Part shown: positions 38,709 through 47,127 of the stretch, piece after piece
Layout of the letters: each line of letters opens with the position of its first letter
Position numbering within the stretch: the first letter of the stretch is position 1
Assembly (NCBI RefSeq): GCF_018736045.1
Contig: NZ_CP076133.1
Location: 2,140,001 to 2,204,000, forward strand
DNA from: Flammeovirga yaeyamensis
Lineage (GTDB): Bacteria; Bacteroidota; Bacteroidia; Cytophagales; Flammeovirgaceae
Length of the DNA stretch: 64,000 nucleotides
Direction: 5' to 3'
The notes under the pieces: model-generated
What the model was told of the DNA's origin: nothing
Database searches by the model: none
What the model saw: only the letters and a program-made list of their open reading frames with translations
Program-made: the position numbers and the translations under genes

Positions 38709-40598
38709 ATGAAAAAATTACTTTACATACTATTCGCTACAGCTTTACTAACTGTAGTTGGTTGTCAGAAAGATGACATTGACAGATCTGTAGGTTCGGA
38801 ATACTTAGAAGATCTTTATTATAACGATAGTATTTTTACTCCTAACCAATCGGTAGAATCAAGCATTCCGGAATTTGAGGTGACTTATGGTGTTGCTTTT
38901 AATTTTGGTGGATTATTCGTGAATGGTGAAGAAGTTGAAGATCAAGAAGAAAATATTTCAGTAGATAAAAATACAGGTGCTATTTCTGTAAAATCAACTG
39001 CTTTATTTGATAAAAATGAAGATTACAAGGTATCGGTAATTGCTTACACTGTAAGTGGTGTTACTCCTCATCCAGATGCTTGGGCATTCAGAATTACAGA
39101 CCTTTTATACTATTCTGAAGCACAACCTGAAGTAGGACCATTCTTGAATGCCACCATCTTCAATTTAGATGGAAACAGCAGCAATACTGAAATCTCATTC
39201 GATGAATTTAAAATTGTTTCTGATAACGATACTATCTTAAATGCGATTACTGTTGACGCTGAAACTGGTAACATTCAAAAAGTAAACTTCCTAGATGCAG
39301 GAGAATATACTTTCGATGTGGAAGGTATCTCTGGTGAGGATATTTACATGGCAAATATCAAATTGACTGTTGGAGAGCCTAACATTGTTTACCAACCGAA
39401 TACGTTTACTATCGAAGCTGTTCAAGATTTATCAGTTACTCCAATTACTCTTCAAAACTTAGAAGGATGTACTTTCACACTTGAAGGAATTGAGGGCTTA
39501 AATGGTATAACGATTGATGAAAATGGTCAGATTGAAGTTCCTGTAAATCACAATAGTGATAAAGACTCATATAATGTAACAGTTATTGCAACTGATGGAG
39601 AAAACATTATTGAATTTGAGAATGCTTTGACAATCAATGTTGTTGAAAGTATTGACCCAAGTATTGTTTATCAATTCTCTAAAGTGACTTTATCTCCTTG
39701 GTCTGCATACAATCTAATTCCAACAGAATTTACATTACCATATTTAGCAACAGTTCGTCTAAATACAGCACTTCCTACTGGTATGTCATTTGATGCTTCA
39801 AATGGTTCTATTGCAGTTGAAGGAGATTTGAATTTAGAAAATGGTAACTACCCTGTTGACTTAACAGTAATTACTTCGGACGGTGCTGAAATTGACCTTG
39901 GTACACTTTCTACAATCGTTATTGAAAGAAGAGAGAAAGAAGTTATTTTCACAGATGATATGTCAACTGACTTAATCGGTGACGTTTATACCATTTTCCA
40001 AGCACAAAGAAATGAAACAACAGGTGGTGTAGAAAATGATAGAGCATCAGCTGGTTTCCTTTTAAATGATGGTTATAGAAACCAAATGCAAAGATGGAAT
40101 AAAGATTATTGGAGAGTAGCTTACCTTGGTTTGTCTATTGATGCTTCTGAAATCATTAATGCTGAAATTGAGTTCTTCACCTACTTGAATAATGAGCAAC
40201 AAGAATATAGAGACGATCAAAATAACTTAATTTATAGAGAAGACTTCTTCCTATTTGGTTATTTATCAAATTATACTCAAAATATAGTTCCTGATATTGG
40301 AGGTAGAGATAATGATCAAGGTCTAAATGATGCTACTTTATCACGAGAAAATTCAGCGATAATAGCAAGAGATAAACAAGTTTGGACTAAATCAAATGCT
40401 GATGGAAATGCTATTCAGATTCCAAATGAGAGGTTAAATGACAATAATCAACATCTTACAATGGTTTGGAAAGCCGAAAAAGATTACGATGAAATTCATG
40501 CATCAGGAATTGATCCAAATGGACCTAAAGCACATAACTTCCATGTGAAGAACATCACAATTAAAGCAAACACAAAATTTGTGGAGGAAGTAGAGTAA
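38709..40598 (+). CDS. Surface glycan-binding-type lipoprotein (SusE/SGBP position)
   Basis: This 629-residue lipoprotein has a lipobox (TVVGC, Cys19). The body consists of successive cadherin- or Ig-like beta-sandwich segments, each with phrases such as SVDKNTGAISV, TVDAETGNIQKV and TIDENGQIEVP, which look like the strand-turn of putative-Ig repeats. The last 210 residues form a different module that starts after IVIERREKEVIF and contains many aromatic residues. No catalytic motif is visible. In PULs this position after SusCD usually encodes a surface glycan-binding protein, which is the best call. It is the last gene of the operon and is followed by a strong terminator. Confidence 0.75.
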   Translation: MKKLLYILFATALLTVVGCQKDDIDRSVGSEYLEDLYYNDSIFTPNQSVESSIPEFEVTYGVAFNFGGLFVNGEEVEDQEENISVDKNTGAISVKSTALFDKNEDYKVSVIAYTVSGVTPHPDAWAFRITDLLYYSEAQPEVGPFLNATIFNLDGNSSNTEISFDEFKIVSDNDTILNAITVDAETGNIQKVNFLDAGEYTFDVEGISGEDIYMANIKLTVGEPNIVYQPNTFTIEAVQDLSVTPITLQNLEGCTFTLEGIEGLNGITIDENGQIEVPVNHNSDKDSYNVTVIATDGENIIEFENALTINVVESIDPSIVYQFSKVTLSPWSAYNLIPTEFTLPYLATVRLNTALPTGMSFDASNGSIAVEGDLNLENGNYPVDLTVITSDGAEIDLGTLSTIVIERREKEVIFTDDMSTDLIGDVYTIFQAQRNETTGGVENDRASAGFLLNDGYRNQMQRWNKDYWRVAYLGLSIDASEIINAEIEFFTYLNNEQQEYRDDQNNLIYREDFFLFGYLSNYTQNIVPDIGGRDNDQGLNDATLSRENSAIIARDKQVWTKSNADGNAIQIPNERLNDNNQHLTMVWKAEKDYDEIHASGIDPNGPKAHNFHVKNITIKANTKFVEEVE

Positions 40599-40629
40599 AT
40601 CATTCTTTTTTGAAGAAGTGATGTAATGA

Positions 40630-40673
40630 GGGAAGAATAATATTGCAAACAATAGTTATTCTTCCCTTTTTTT
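40630..40673 (+). terminator. Intrinsic terminator of the susCD operon
   Basis: GGGAAGAATAA pairs perfectly with TTATTCTTCCC. An inner 5-bp extension (TATTG with CAATA) continues the stem across a one-base bulge. Seven T follow. It lies 31 bases after the lipoprotein stop codon and separates the operon from the regulator gene. Confidence 0.92.
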
Positions 40674-40724
40674 AAACTCAGAAAATCTTATCTTAGAAAG
40701 ATGATCATTCTAAACATATAATAT

Positions 40725-43700
40725 TTGAAATATTTATTACTTACATTCTTATTCCTTTTAGGAGGTTCACCTATCTTCGCTCAGTTTGAAGAAAACTTAC
40801 AATTCGATCATTTCAGTGTAGAAAATGGATTATCTAGTCATATTGTTTACACTTCAGTAAACGATAAGAACGATTTCACATGGATTGTCACTCCTTATGC
40901 AGTACAAAGATTTGATGGTAAATCGTTTAGAAATTATAAAATCATTGGTACTGACCAACAAGAAATTCACTTCTTTAAAAACCACTCAGGATTATATTTA
41001 GACTCCAAAGAACAGTTATGGTTTTATTGTCGTAAGGGTTTGTTCCTTTATGATGAAAATACCGATCGTTTCGAGGTTTTTAAATTAAAAGGACAGCCTC
41101 AGCATAGAGGATACAATGGTATTACAGAAAACCAAGGCAACTACTACTTTTTATCATGGCAAATGATTTTAAAGTGGAATCCTAAAAAGAATACTTTCAA
41201 AAAAATTAATCTAAACAAGCGAATTACATCAAGTTGTGACTATGGAACACAAGGGATGCTTATTGCTAGTCCTAACGGTTTACAGATTATAAAAAATGAT
41301 GAAATTCAACCCTTCCAACTATACGGCATCAACTTAAAAGGGGCTGGCATTACTAGCCTATTTAAAAGTGCTGACAATACAGTCTGGATAGGCACCTACA
41401 ATAAAGGCATCTACTTGATTAGAAATAATCAGATCCATCATATCAAAAAGAACATTGATTATAAAATCAGTGCCTTTTCTGCTTTTAATAATAAAGTTAT
41501 TGCTGCAACAGACGGCTATGGTGTAATGGTATTTGACTTGGATGGACATGAATCTGATAAATCAAATATTAAATCCCTTAGCGGGTTAGCCATAAATGAT
41601 TTAAATGTCGATGAACACAATCGTCTTTGGGTTTCTACATATGGTAAAGGTTTTTATTTACACAACCCTCATAAACCTTATCTTAAAAAAATAAATACAG
41701 ATCCTGATGCCCATATGAATTCGAATCATGGGTATTGTTCGTTTAGAGATTCTAAAAAAAGACTCTTGTTGGGTACTGACAAAGGTTTGGTAATTCGTGA
41801 TAAAAACGCTAAAAAACGATTCTTGAGACCGAATCACTTTGTCAAAAACTTTAAGAAGAGCGACAGCTTTGTTATCAATAATATAGTAGAAGATAGACAT
41901 CAAAACTTTTGGGTTTCTTCTTATGGATTTGGTCTATTCTATTTAGATGGGAAGACATTCAAAGTCATCAAATCCATAAAAACATTCAACGCAAACGACA
42001 AAGAGTATAGCAGTAAGTTTATTGTTCAGCTTTTACTTTATGGCGATAATATCTATTTCAAATTGGTCAATGGGTTTATTTTTGAGATGGATATCAACAC
42101 TTATAATTTCAAGTATCACCCAATTTCCAGTGTATCTCAGCTATTTTATAGTCCACATCAAGGTAAACTATTTTTAGCCAATCATGAAGGTATACATGAG
42201 GTAACGAAAAAGTCTACAAAACTAATTGCTTTGCTTGATAAAAATACGGTGACTTGCTTTGAAGCTATCAATGATACCAAGATTCTAATTGGTACAGAAT
42301 CCAGTGGAATTTTCCTATTTGATATTCAAAACGCGAGTATTACTCCTGTCGTAACAGAAGGGCGTATCAGTTTACCAAATCATGTCAATCAGATTATAAA
42401 ATCTGGTTTTCAAGATTATTATGTGTTAGGCGACAATAGTATTTATAGCTTCTCTTACCAAGAGGGTAAAATTAATAATGTTCATCGCTTACTTAAGAAA
42501 ATAGAAACGCACCAAGGATCGGGATGTATCAATAATAATTCATTGATTATTGGAACATATGATGGTTTTTACTCCTTCCCTATCAACTTTAAATCAACGG
42601 ATAATAATGTCAATAAACTCACTTTTGATAAGTTATATATCGATGGTAAATTAATAGTTCCTGATGATAAAAATAACCTTACTAAAAGTGTAAATGCAAG
42701 CGACACTATCTATTTAAATCACCCAGATAGAGGCTTTGCTTTGGATTTAATCAGTCCAGATTATAGAAATGATGCCATCCTATACAATTGGAAATTAGAA
42801 GGGTTTGACGAAGATTATTCTAAGAGATCCATCTTGTCACAAGTAAAATATCAGAACCTTCCTTATGGTACTTATGAATTAAAGGTAAGTATGTTCTCAG
42901 GGAGAAAATTAAAGGAATTGGATCATAGAAATTTAACGATTATCGTGGCTCCTCCTTTCTGGAAAACCACTTGGGCCAAGGCTATATATTTCTTCCTATT
43001 TATAGTGATTTTATGGTTGATTTATAAGAATTACTATGATTACCTACAGCAAAAAAATCTAAAGGCAAGAAATGCTGTTTTTGCTGAAATTGCACACGAA
43101 CTAAGAACGCCATTAACTTTAATGCAAGGTCCACTCCAAAAGTTAGAAGCTGATACCAACTTAGATGAAACTGCCTCTAGACTATTGGGCATGATTCGAA
43201 GTAATTTAGTAAGACTGAATAAACGCATCTCTCAACTATTGGATTATGAGCGTATTAATCAGGTAAATGAAGAGTTAATAGTAAAAGAATTTGATGTTAT
43301 TGATCTTACGAAAACTTTATCTCGAGATTTTGAACCAATGCTAGAGAAGAAAGGGGTGAAGATTAATGTGCAATCAACATCAGATACTATTTCTGTAAAA
43401 TTAGACTTTGATAAAGTAGAAAAGATCATATATAATCTCATTTCCAATTCTATCAAATACACGAAAGAAAATGATGTCATCAACATTCAAATTGATCAAA
43501 AAGATGAACATTTTTCACTTAGTGTAGAAGATCATGGAATGGGTATTCCGAAGGAAAATCAAAAACACATTTTCAAACGCTTCTACAGAGCTGAAAATGT
43601 GATGAAAAACCAAAAGATTGGTAGTGGTATTGGTCTTGTGCTTTCGTATAAATATGCTTCATTAATGAATGGTAAAATCTATTTCAAGAGTGAGGAAAAT

Positions 43701-44597
43701 GTACAAACCACTTTCTTTTTAGAGCTACCATTAAGAGTGGAAGGTTTAGAGAACGACACTGTTCCTAATGATATTTCACACTATGGTGAAGAGTTTTCTG
43801 AAAAAGATAAGGAAAAATATGATTTCAAAATTGCTGTTGCAGAAGATAATAAAGAGTTAAGAACATTTATTCAATCCGCATTAACTGATTCATTCGAGGT
43901 AGATGTTTTCGAAAACGGCAAAGTCTGTTACGATGCATTGTTAGAAAACGATTATGACATCGTTATTTCAGATGTGATGATGCCAGAAATGAATGGATAT
44001 GAACTTTGTGACAAGATCAAAGGCAATATAGAAACTTCCCATCTTCCAATTATCTTGTTAACAGCGCTAAATGCATCTATGTACAAAGCTGAAGGGTATA
44101 TGCATGGTGCAGATCATTATGTTATCAAGCCTTTTGATATTCGAATGTTGAAGTTCAGAATTATCAATTTGGTAGAAAATCGTAAGACGTTAAGAAGCTT
44201 GTATCAAAGTAAAATACAAGAGGGTGTTGTCATTCCAAAGATCAACGAGAAGGTGGATAGTTTGGATGATCAGTTCTTAACAAAGATTGACGAACTTATT
44301 GATAATCACCTAACTGACCCGAATTACAACGTAATGGAGATCTGTAAAGATGTGGGAATGAGTCGTCCGGTTTTGTATAGGAAACTCAAGGCATTAACCG
44401 ACTTATCACCTAAAGAATATATACAAACAAAGAGATTAAATCACGCTAAAAAGTTGCTACTCGAATCAGACGAAAGTATCAGTAATGTTGCTTACGAAAG
44501 CGGATATTCTGATCCTAAATATTTCTCGACTGTGTTTAAAAAGCAGTTTGGTATGAGTCCAAGTGAATATTTAAAATCATTTGAATCAAAAAATTAG
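40725..44597 (+). CDS. Hybrid two-component system regulator (HTCS) of the PUL
   Basis: This 1290-residue one-protein sensor-regulator has a signal peptide (1-20), a two-component-regulator beta-propeller (about 25-650), a Y_Y_Y domain (about 655-740) and a transmembrane helix (about 750-768). The histidine kinase follows, with H791 in EIAHELRTP, then an ATPase domain (GMGIPKENQ and GSGIGLVLS), a receiver domain (about 1030-1150, phospho-acceptor D1083 in ISDVMMPEMNG) and an AraC-type DNA-binding domain (about 1180-1285). The periplasmic propeller binds an oligosaccharide and the AraC part activates the PUL. The start is TTG: a stop codon lies two codons upstream and the signal peptide needs this start. 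It sits alone after the operon terminator. Confidence 0.94.
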   Translation: MKYLLLTFLFLLGGSPIFAQFEENLQFDHFSVENGLSSHIVYTSVNDKNDFTWIVTPYAVQRFDGKSFRNYKIIGTDQQEIHFFKNHSGLYLDSKEQLWFYCRKGLFLYDENTDRFEVFKLKGQPQHRGYNGITENQGNYYFLSWQMILKWNPKKNTFKKINLNKRITSSCDYGTQGMLIASPNGLQIIKNDEIQPFQLYGINLKGAGITSLFKSADNTVWIGTYNKGIYLIRNNQIHHIKKNIDYKISAFSAFNNKVIAATDGYGVMVFDLDGHESDKSNIKSLSGLAINDLNVDEHNRLWVSTYGKGFYLHNPHKPYLKKINTDPDAHMNSNHGYCSFRDSKKRLLLGTDKGLVIRDKNAKKRFLRPNHFVKNFKKSDSFVINNIVEDRHQNFWVSSYGFGLFYLDGKTFKVIKSIKTFNANDKEYSSKFIVQLLLYGDNIYFKLVNGFIFEMDINTYNFKYHPISSVSQLFYSPHQGKLFLANHEGIHEVTKKSTKLIALLDKNTVTCFEAINDTKILIGTESSGIFLFDIQNASITPVVTEGRISLPNHVNQIIKSGFQDYYVLGDNSIYSFSYQEGKINNVHRLLKKIETHQGSGCINNNSLIIGTYDGFYSFPINFKSTDNNVNKLTFDKLYIDGKLIVPDDKNNLTKSVNASDTIYLNHPDRGFALDLISPDYRNDAILYNWKLEGFDEDYSKRSILSQVKYQNLPYGTYELKVSMFSGRKLKELDHRNLTIIVAPPFWKTTWAKAIYFFLFIVILWLIYKNYYDYLQQKNLKARNAVFAEIAHELRTPLTLMQGPLQKLEADTNLDETASRLLGMIRSNLVRLNKRISQLLDYERINQVNEELIVKEFDVIDLTKTLSRDFEPMLEKKGVKINVQSTSDTISVKLDFDKVEKIIYNLISNSIKYTKENDVINIQIDQKDEHFSLSVEDHGMGIPKENQKHIFKRFYRAENVMKNQKIGSGIGLVLSYKYASLMNGKIYFKSEENVQTTFFLELPLRVEGLENDTVPNDISHYGEEFSEKDKEKYDFKIAVAEDNKELRTFIQSALTDSFEVDVFENGKVCYDALLENDYDIVISDVMMPEMNGYELCDKIKGNIETSHLPIILLTALNASMYKAEGYMHGADHYVIKPFDIRMLKFRIINLVENRKTLRSLYQSKIQEGVVIPKINEKVDSLDDQFLTKIDELIDNHLTDPNYNVMEICKDVGMSRPVLYRKLKALTDLSPKEYIQTKRLNHAKKLLLESDESISNVAYESGYSDPKYFSTVFKKQFGMSPSEYLKSFESKN

Positions 44598-44642
44598 TAA
44601 TTTTAAGCTCAACATTAAATCATCATTAATTACCAATTATAA

Positions 44643-45155
44643 ATGGATTTAAAAAAACATATCAGAGATATTCAAGATTTCCCAAAGCCAGGTATTGGTT
44701 TTAAAGATATTACTACTTTATTAATCAACCCTGAAGCGATGAAAGAAGCCTTAAATCAATTTGTTGATTTAGCAAAAGGCAAGGGAATTACAAAAGTGGT
44801 CTCAATGGAATCAAGAGGTTTCTTTTTCGGTCCTATGATCGCACTAGAAATTAATGCAGGTTTTATTCCGGTAAGAAAGCCGGGTAAATTACCAGCTGAG
44901 ACGATTGCTCAAGAATATGCTTTGGAATATGGTACAGATACCTTAGAAATACACAAAGATGCTATTCAGAAAGGCGACAAAGTACTTATCCACGACGATG
45001 TATTAGCTACTGGCGGTACTGCAGAAGCTGTGGTAAAATTAGTAGAAGCAGCAGGTGGAGAAGTGGTTCAATTAGATTTTATCATTGACCTAACTTTCTT
45101 GAATGGAATTGATAAACTAAAAGGATATCAAGTTAATTCTTTAGTACAATATTAA
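44643..45155 (+). CDS. apt: Adenine phosphoribosyltransferase
   Basis: This 170-residue protein matches APT over its full length. It starts with the typical DFPKPGIGFKDIT and has ESRGFFFG and GFIPVRKPGKLPAET. The PRPP-binding loop VLIHDDVLATGGTAEA contains the two acidic residues. It makes AMP from adenine and PRPP in the cytoplasm (purine salvage). It begins 45 bases after the hybrid regulator but is a housekeeping gene unrelated to the glycan genes. A strong terminator follows. Confidence 0.96.
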   Translation: MDLKKHIRDIQDFPKPGIGFKDITTLLINPEAMKEALNQFVDLAKGKGITKVVSMESRGFFFGPMIALEINAGFIPVRKPGKLPAETIAQEYALEYGTDTLEIHKDAIQKGDKVLIHDDVLATGGTAEAVVKLVEAAGGEVVQLDFIIDLTFLNGIDKLKGYQVNSLVQY

Positions 45156-45159
45156 TCAC

Positions 45160-45189
45160 AAAGCTGTCTTGTTTAAGACAGCTTTTTTT
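45160..45189 (+). terminator. Intrinsic terminator of apt
   Basis: AAAGCTGTCTT pairs with AAGACAGCTTT around a 4-base loop and is followed by a T-run. It starts 5 bases after the apt stop codon. Confidence 0.9.
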
Positions 45190-45199
45190 ATTTCCTACT

Positions 45200-45880
45200 A
45201 TGAGTCATTTATATATTCAAACTATTACTACATCTGCTCTTCAAACACCTCAATTTTATCAAACACTAGGTTATGATATTAAAGAAGTCGAAAACACTAA
45301 ATGGGCAGTATCTATCTCTTCTATCATTAAAATCGGAGAACATCAGCAAGATCGTTTAGGTCTAATATTATTTGATGCTCAAGCCTCATCACTTCTATCT
45401 GATAAAGGATATAAAGTGTATAACAACTCCGTCAATGATTTTGTATTGTCCCCTTCAGGTGTCAAAATATATATTCACTCTACTCCTGTTCCTTCTTTAG
45501 AGAACAACAATTCTCTCGTTGCAGGTAACTGTATGGGTATTTCTTTAGAAACTCCTTCTATGGAAGATTCTGTGGCATTTTGGGAGGCTTTAGGGTTCAG
45601 TATTGCTATGGGTGAGATCAACCAAGGATGGGTGGCTATGTCACACACCTCAGGAAGTATGATCAGCTTGATGAAAGCAGGGATGTGTCCTCATCAATTC
45701 TTTAATCCGTCACTTACTTTCTTTAATGGAAAAGAGGGAAACCCGGTAGTGATTGATAAAATCAGAAAATTAAATATTGATATAGCAGAGGAAATTACAT
45801 TCTTTAGTAAAGTAAACGAAGTTGATAACATCATTATTAAAGACCCCGCTGGAATTGGCTTTTTTATCTTTAATGATTAG
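45200..45880 (+). CDS. VOC (glyoxalase/dioxygenase fold) family protein
   Basis: This 226-residue cytoplasmic protein has two halves with the beta-alpha-beta-beta-beta pattern of the vicinal oxygen chelate superfamily. The second half is clear: MGISLETPSMEDSVAFWEAL followed by GWVAMSHTSGSMISLMKAG and ending in KDPAGIGFFIFND. The first half (TTSALQTPQFYQTLGYDIKE) repeats the pattern in weaker form. Members bind a metal and catalyse isomerisation, ring opening or resistance reactions. The usual His/Glu ligands are not all obvious here, so a binding rather than catalytic role is possible. It stands alone after the apt terminator. The specific function is unknown. Confidence 0.7.
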   Translation: MSHLYIQTITTSALQTPQFYQTLGYDIKEVENTKWAVSISSIIKIGEHQQDRLGLILFDAQASSLLSDKGYKVYNNSVNDFVLSPSGVKIYIHSTPVPSLENNNSLVAGNCMGISLETPSMEDSVAFWEALGFSIAMGEINQGWVAMSHTSGSMISLMKAGMCPHQFFNPSLTFFNGKEGNPVVIDKIRKLNIDIAEEITFFSKVNEVDNIIIKDPAGIGFFIFND

Positions 45881-46016
45881 AAAAAACAGACCATTTAATA
45901 TATATCAAATGATCTGTTCTACATGTTAATTATCTGATGATGGGTAAAAGTGTAAAGAATAATCTCTTTCTGCTATTGATTCAAAATAACTATAGTAGTG
46001 CGCAACCAATGTGCAC

Positions 46017-46055
46017 AAAAAAAAGGTGATTCCAATTTTATTTGAAATCACCTTT
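46017..46055 (-). terminator. Intrinsic terminator downstream of the small membrane ORF
   Basis: AAAGGTGATT pairs with AATCACCTTT across a 14-base loop, and on the minus strand the stem is followed by a run of eight T. It ends the unit made of the secreted protein at 46213 and the 37-codon ORF at 46073. It may also stop plus-strand transcription from the VOC gene, since a shorter T-rich stretch follows on that side. Confidence 0.75.
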
Positions 46056-46072
46056 CTTTTCGTCGTACAGTA

Positions 46073-46186
46073 TTACTTTTTAAATTTTGTAGTCAATTTA
46101 TTCAGAATTCGATTTGAATATATCATTCCTGACAATATGATTCCGAGTCCGAATAACTTAATAAGTCCAAAAAATATTTCAGTCAT
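46073..46186 (-). CDS. Putative 37-residue single-span membrane protein
   Basis: This short ORF runs from ATG to TAA and encodes one hydrophobic segment of about 20 residues (EIFFGLIKLFGLGIILSGMI) followed by a basic tail (SNRILNKLTTKFKK). That is the layout of a small membrane protein with its C-terminus in the cytoplasm. It starts 27 bases after the stop of the secreted protein gene at 46213-46821 and ends 18 bases before a strong terminator with eight T, so it sits inside a defined transcript. No ribosome binding site stands out, which is common in Bacteroidota. Coding status is plausible, not proven. Confidence 0.45.
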   Translation of the reverse strand: MTEIFFGLIKLFGLGIILSGMIYSNRILNKLTTKFKK

Positions 46187-46212
46187 ATTTAAGTAGTTAA
46201 TAATTCTACAAA

Positions 46213-46821
46213 TTAGTTGATTGTTGAGTTGGTGTTATAATGTATATAACCATCAATATAGTTATTGATTTTTGTCAAAATAGCCCCTTTCATGTCTCCA
46301 CATCTTTGCTTTTGGCTTTCTGAACAAATTTCTTCGATGGCATCATAGGTTCTTTGATAAACCATTTGCTCCACATCTTTAAAGTCTTGAGAGTTGGTAT
46401 CATAAATGTACTTCGCTCCCATTAATACTTTATTATATGAATTAAGCTTTTCTTTTAAGTCCGCTACTTGAGCATCATCAAAGCCAAGCATTTCTTTTAC
46501 TTTACCCAATTCGTATTCCGTGATCTGAATAATTCCTAAAGTAATAAGACTTTCTCTGTCTAATTGCTTATTTCTTTTCTCCCAGAATTGAATTTGTTTT
46601 TCGTTTCTTAATTGAAAGTTATTTTCTGCGATACCAGAAACTGCATTTACGTAGTCTCTTCTTAATTCTCTAATCTCAGCTACCTGTTGATCAGAAAGAG
46701 TAATAACACTTGTAAGCCAATCGATATATTCATCTACTGCCATTCTACTCTGGTTATCATTCTCTGCGTTAACAAGCTGGACAAAAAGTACAAAGAATAA
46801 AGCTGATAGTAATTTTTTCAT
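46213..46821 (-). CDS. Secreted helical protein of unknown function, paralogue of 10203-10826
   Basis: This 202-residue protein has a signal peptide (1-19) and a charged, helix-rich body. It shares the WLTSVITLSDQQ-type segment and FWEKRN-x-L segment with the 207-residue protein at 10203-10826. The two differ in the C-terminal part; here two cysteines occur near ICSESQKQRCGDM, which could form a disulfide. The family is unknown to me. The helical pattern recalls periplasmic helical-hairpin proteins, without proof. It is probably co-transcribed with the 37-codon membrane ORF 27 bases downstream. The copies flank the PUL on both sides. Confidence 0.65.
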   Translation of the reverse strand: MKKLLSALFFVLFVQLVNAENDNQSRMAVDEYIDWLTSVITLSDQQVAEIRELRRDYVNAVSGIAENNFQLRNEKQIQFWEKRNKQLDRESLITLGIIQITEYELGKVKEMLGFDDAQVADLKEKLNSYNKVLMGAKYIYDTNSQDFKDVEQMVYQRTYDAIEEICSESQKQRCGDMKGAILTKINNYIDGYIHYNTNSTIN

Positions 46822-47127
46822 TTTTTTTTTCGATAAAAATATTAGCGTTAGTAACGTTGATAAAATAGAGTTGATTTATCAGACTTGTCTATTTATAAAA
46901 AATAAGATTAGTTATATAATTTCTTGTAATCGTCATATTACACTTCAAAGTTAATAATTATTAAACATTTTTCAAATTATTTTAAGGTGACATTAGACAT
47001 TTAACTTAATAAAAGTCAATGTTATGAGTAATAAATAAGAATTAAGAAGTAACAATAAAAAATGCTATGATTAGATGTAACTAAACATAGCATTTTAAAT
47101 TCATCAACTTGAAATATGAACTTAGAA
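46822..47127. other. 306-base intergenic region
   Basis: The left part must contain the promoter of the secreted protein gene; no clear consensus pair is visible. The right part holds the terminator of the transglutaminase-fold gene. Nothing else is seen. Confidence 0.5.
47057..47096 (-). terminator. Intrinsic terminator of the transglutaminase-fold gene
   Basis: AAAATGCTATG pairs perfectly with CATAGCATTTT. The stem extends inward by TTAG with CTAA after a one-base mismatch. A run of T follows on the minus strand. It begins 32 bases after the stop codon of the gene at 47128. Confidence 0.82.

Noticed and set aside
45886-45920. Hairpin after the VOC gene as a terminator
   Set aside because: The 12-base arms have a central mismatch and no T-run follows; too weak to call.
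46011-46196. 61-codon plus ORF
   Set aside because: Runs over the terminator hairpin and lies opposite the 37-codon membrane ORF; no supporting signal.
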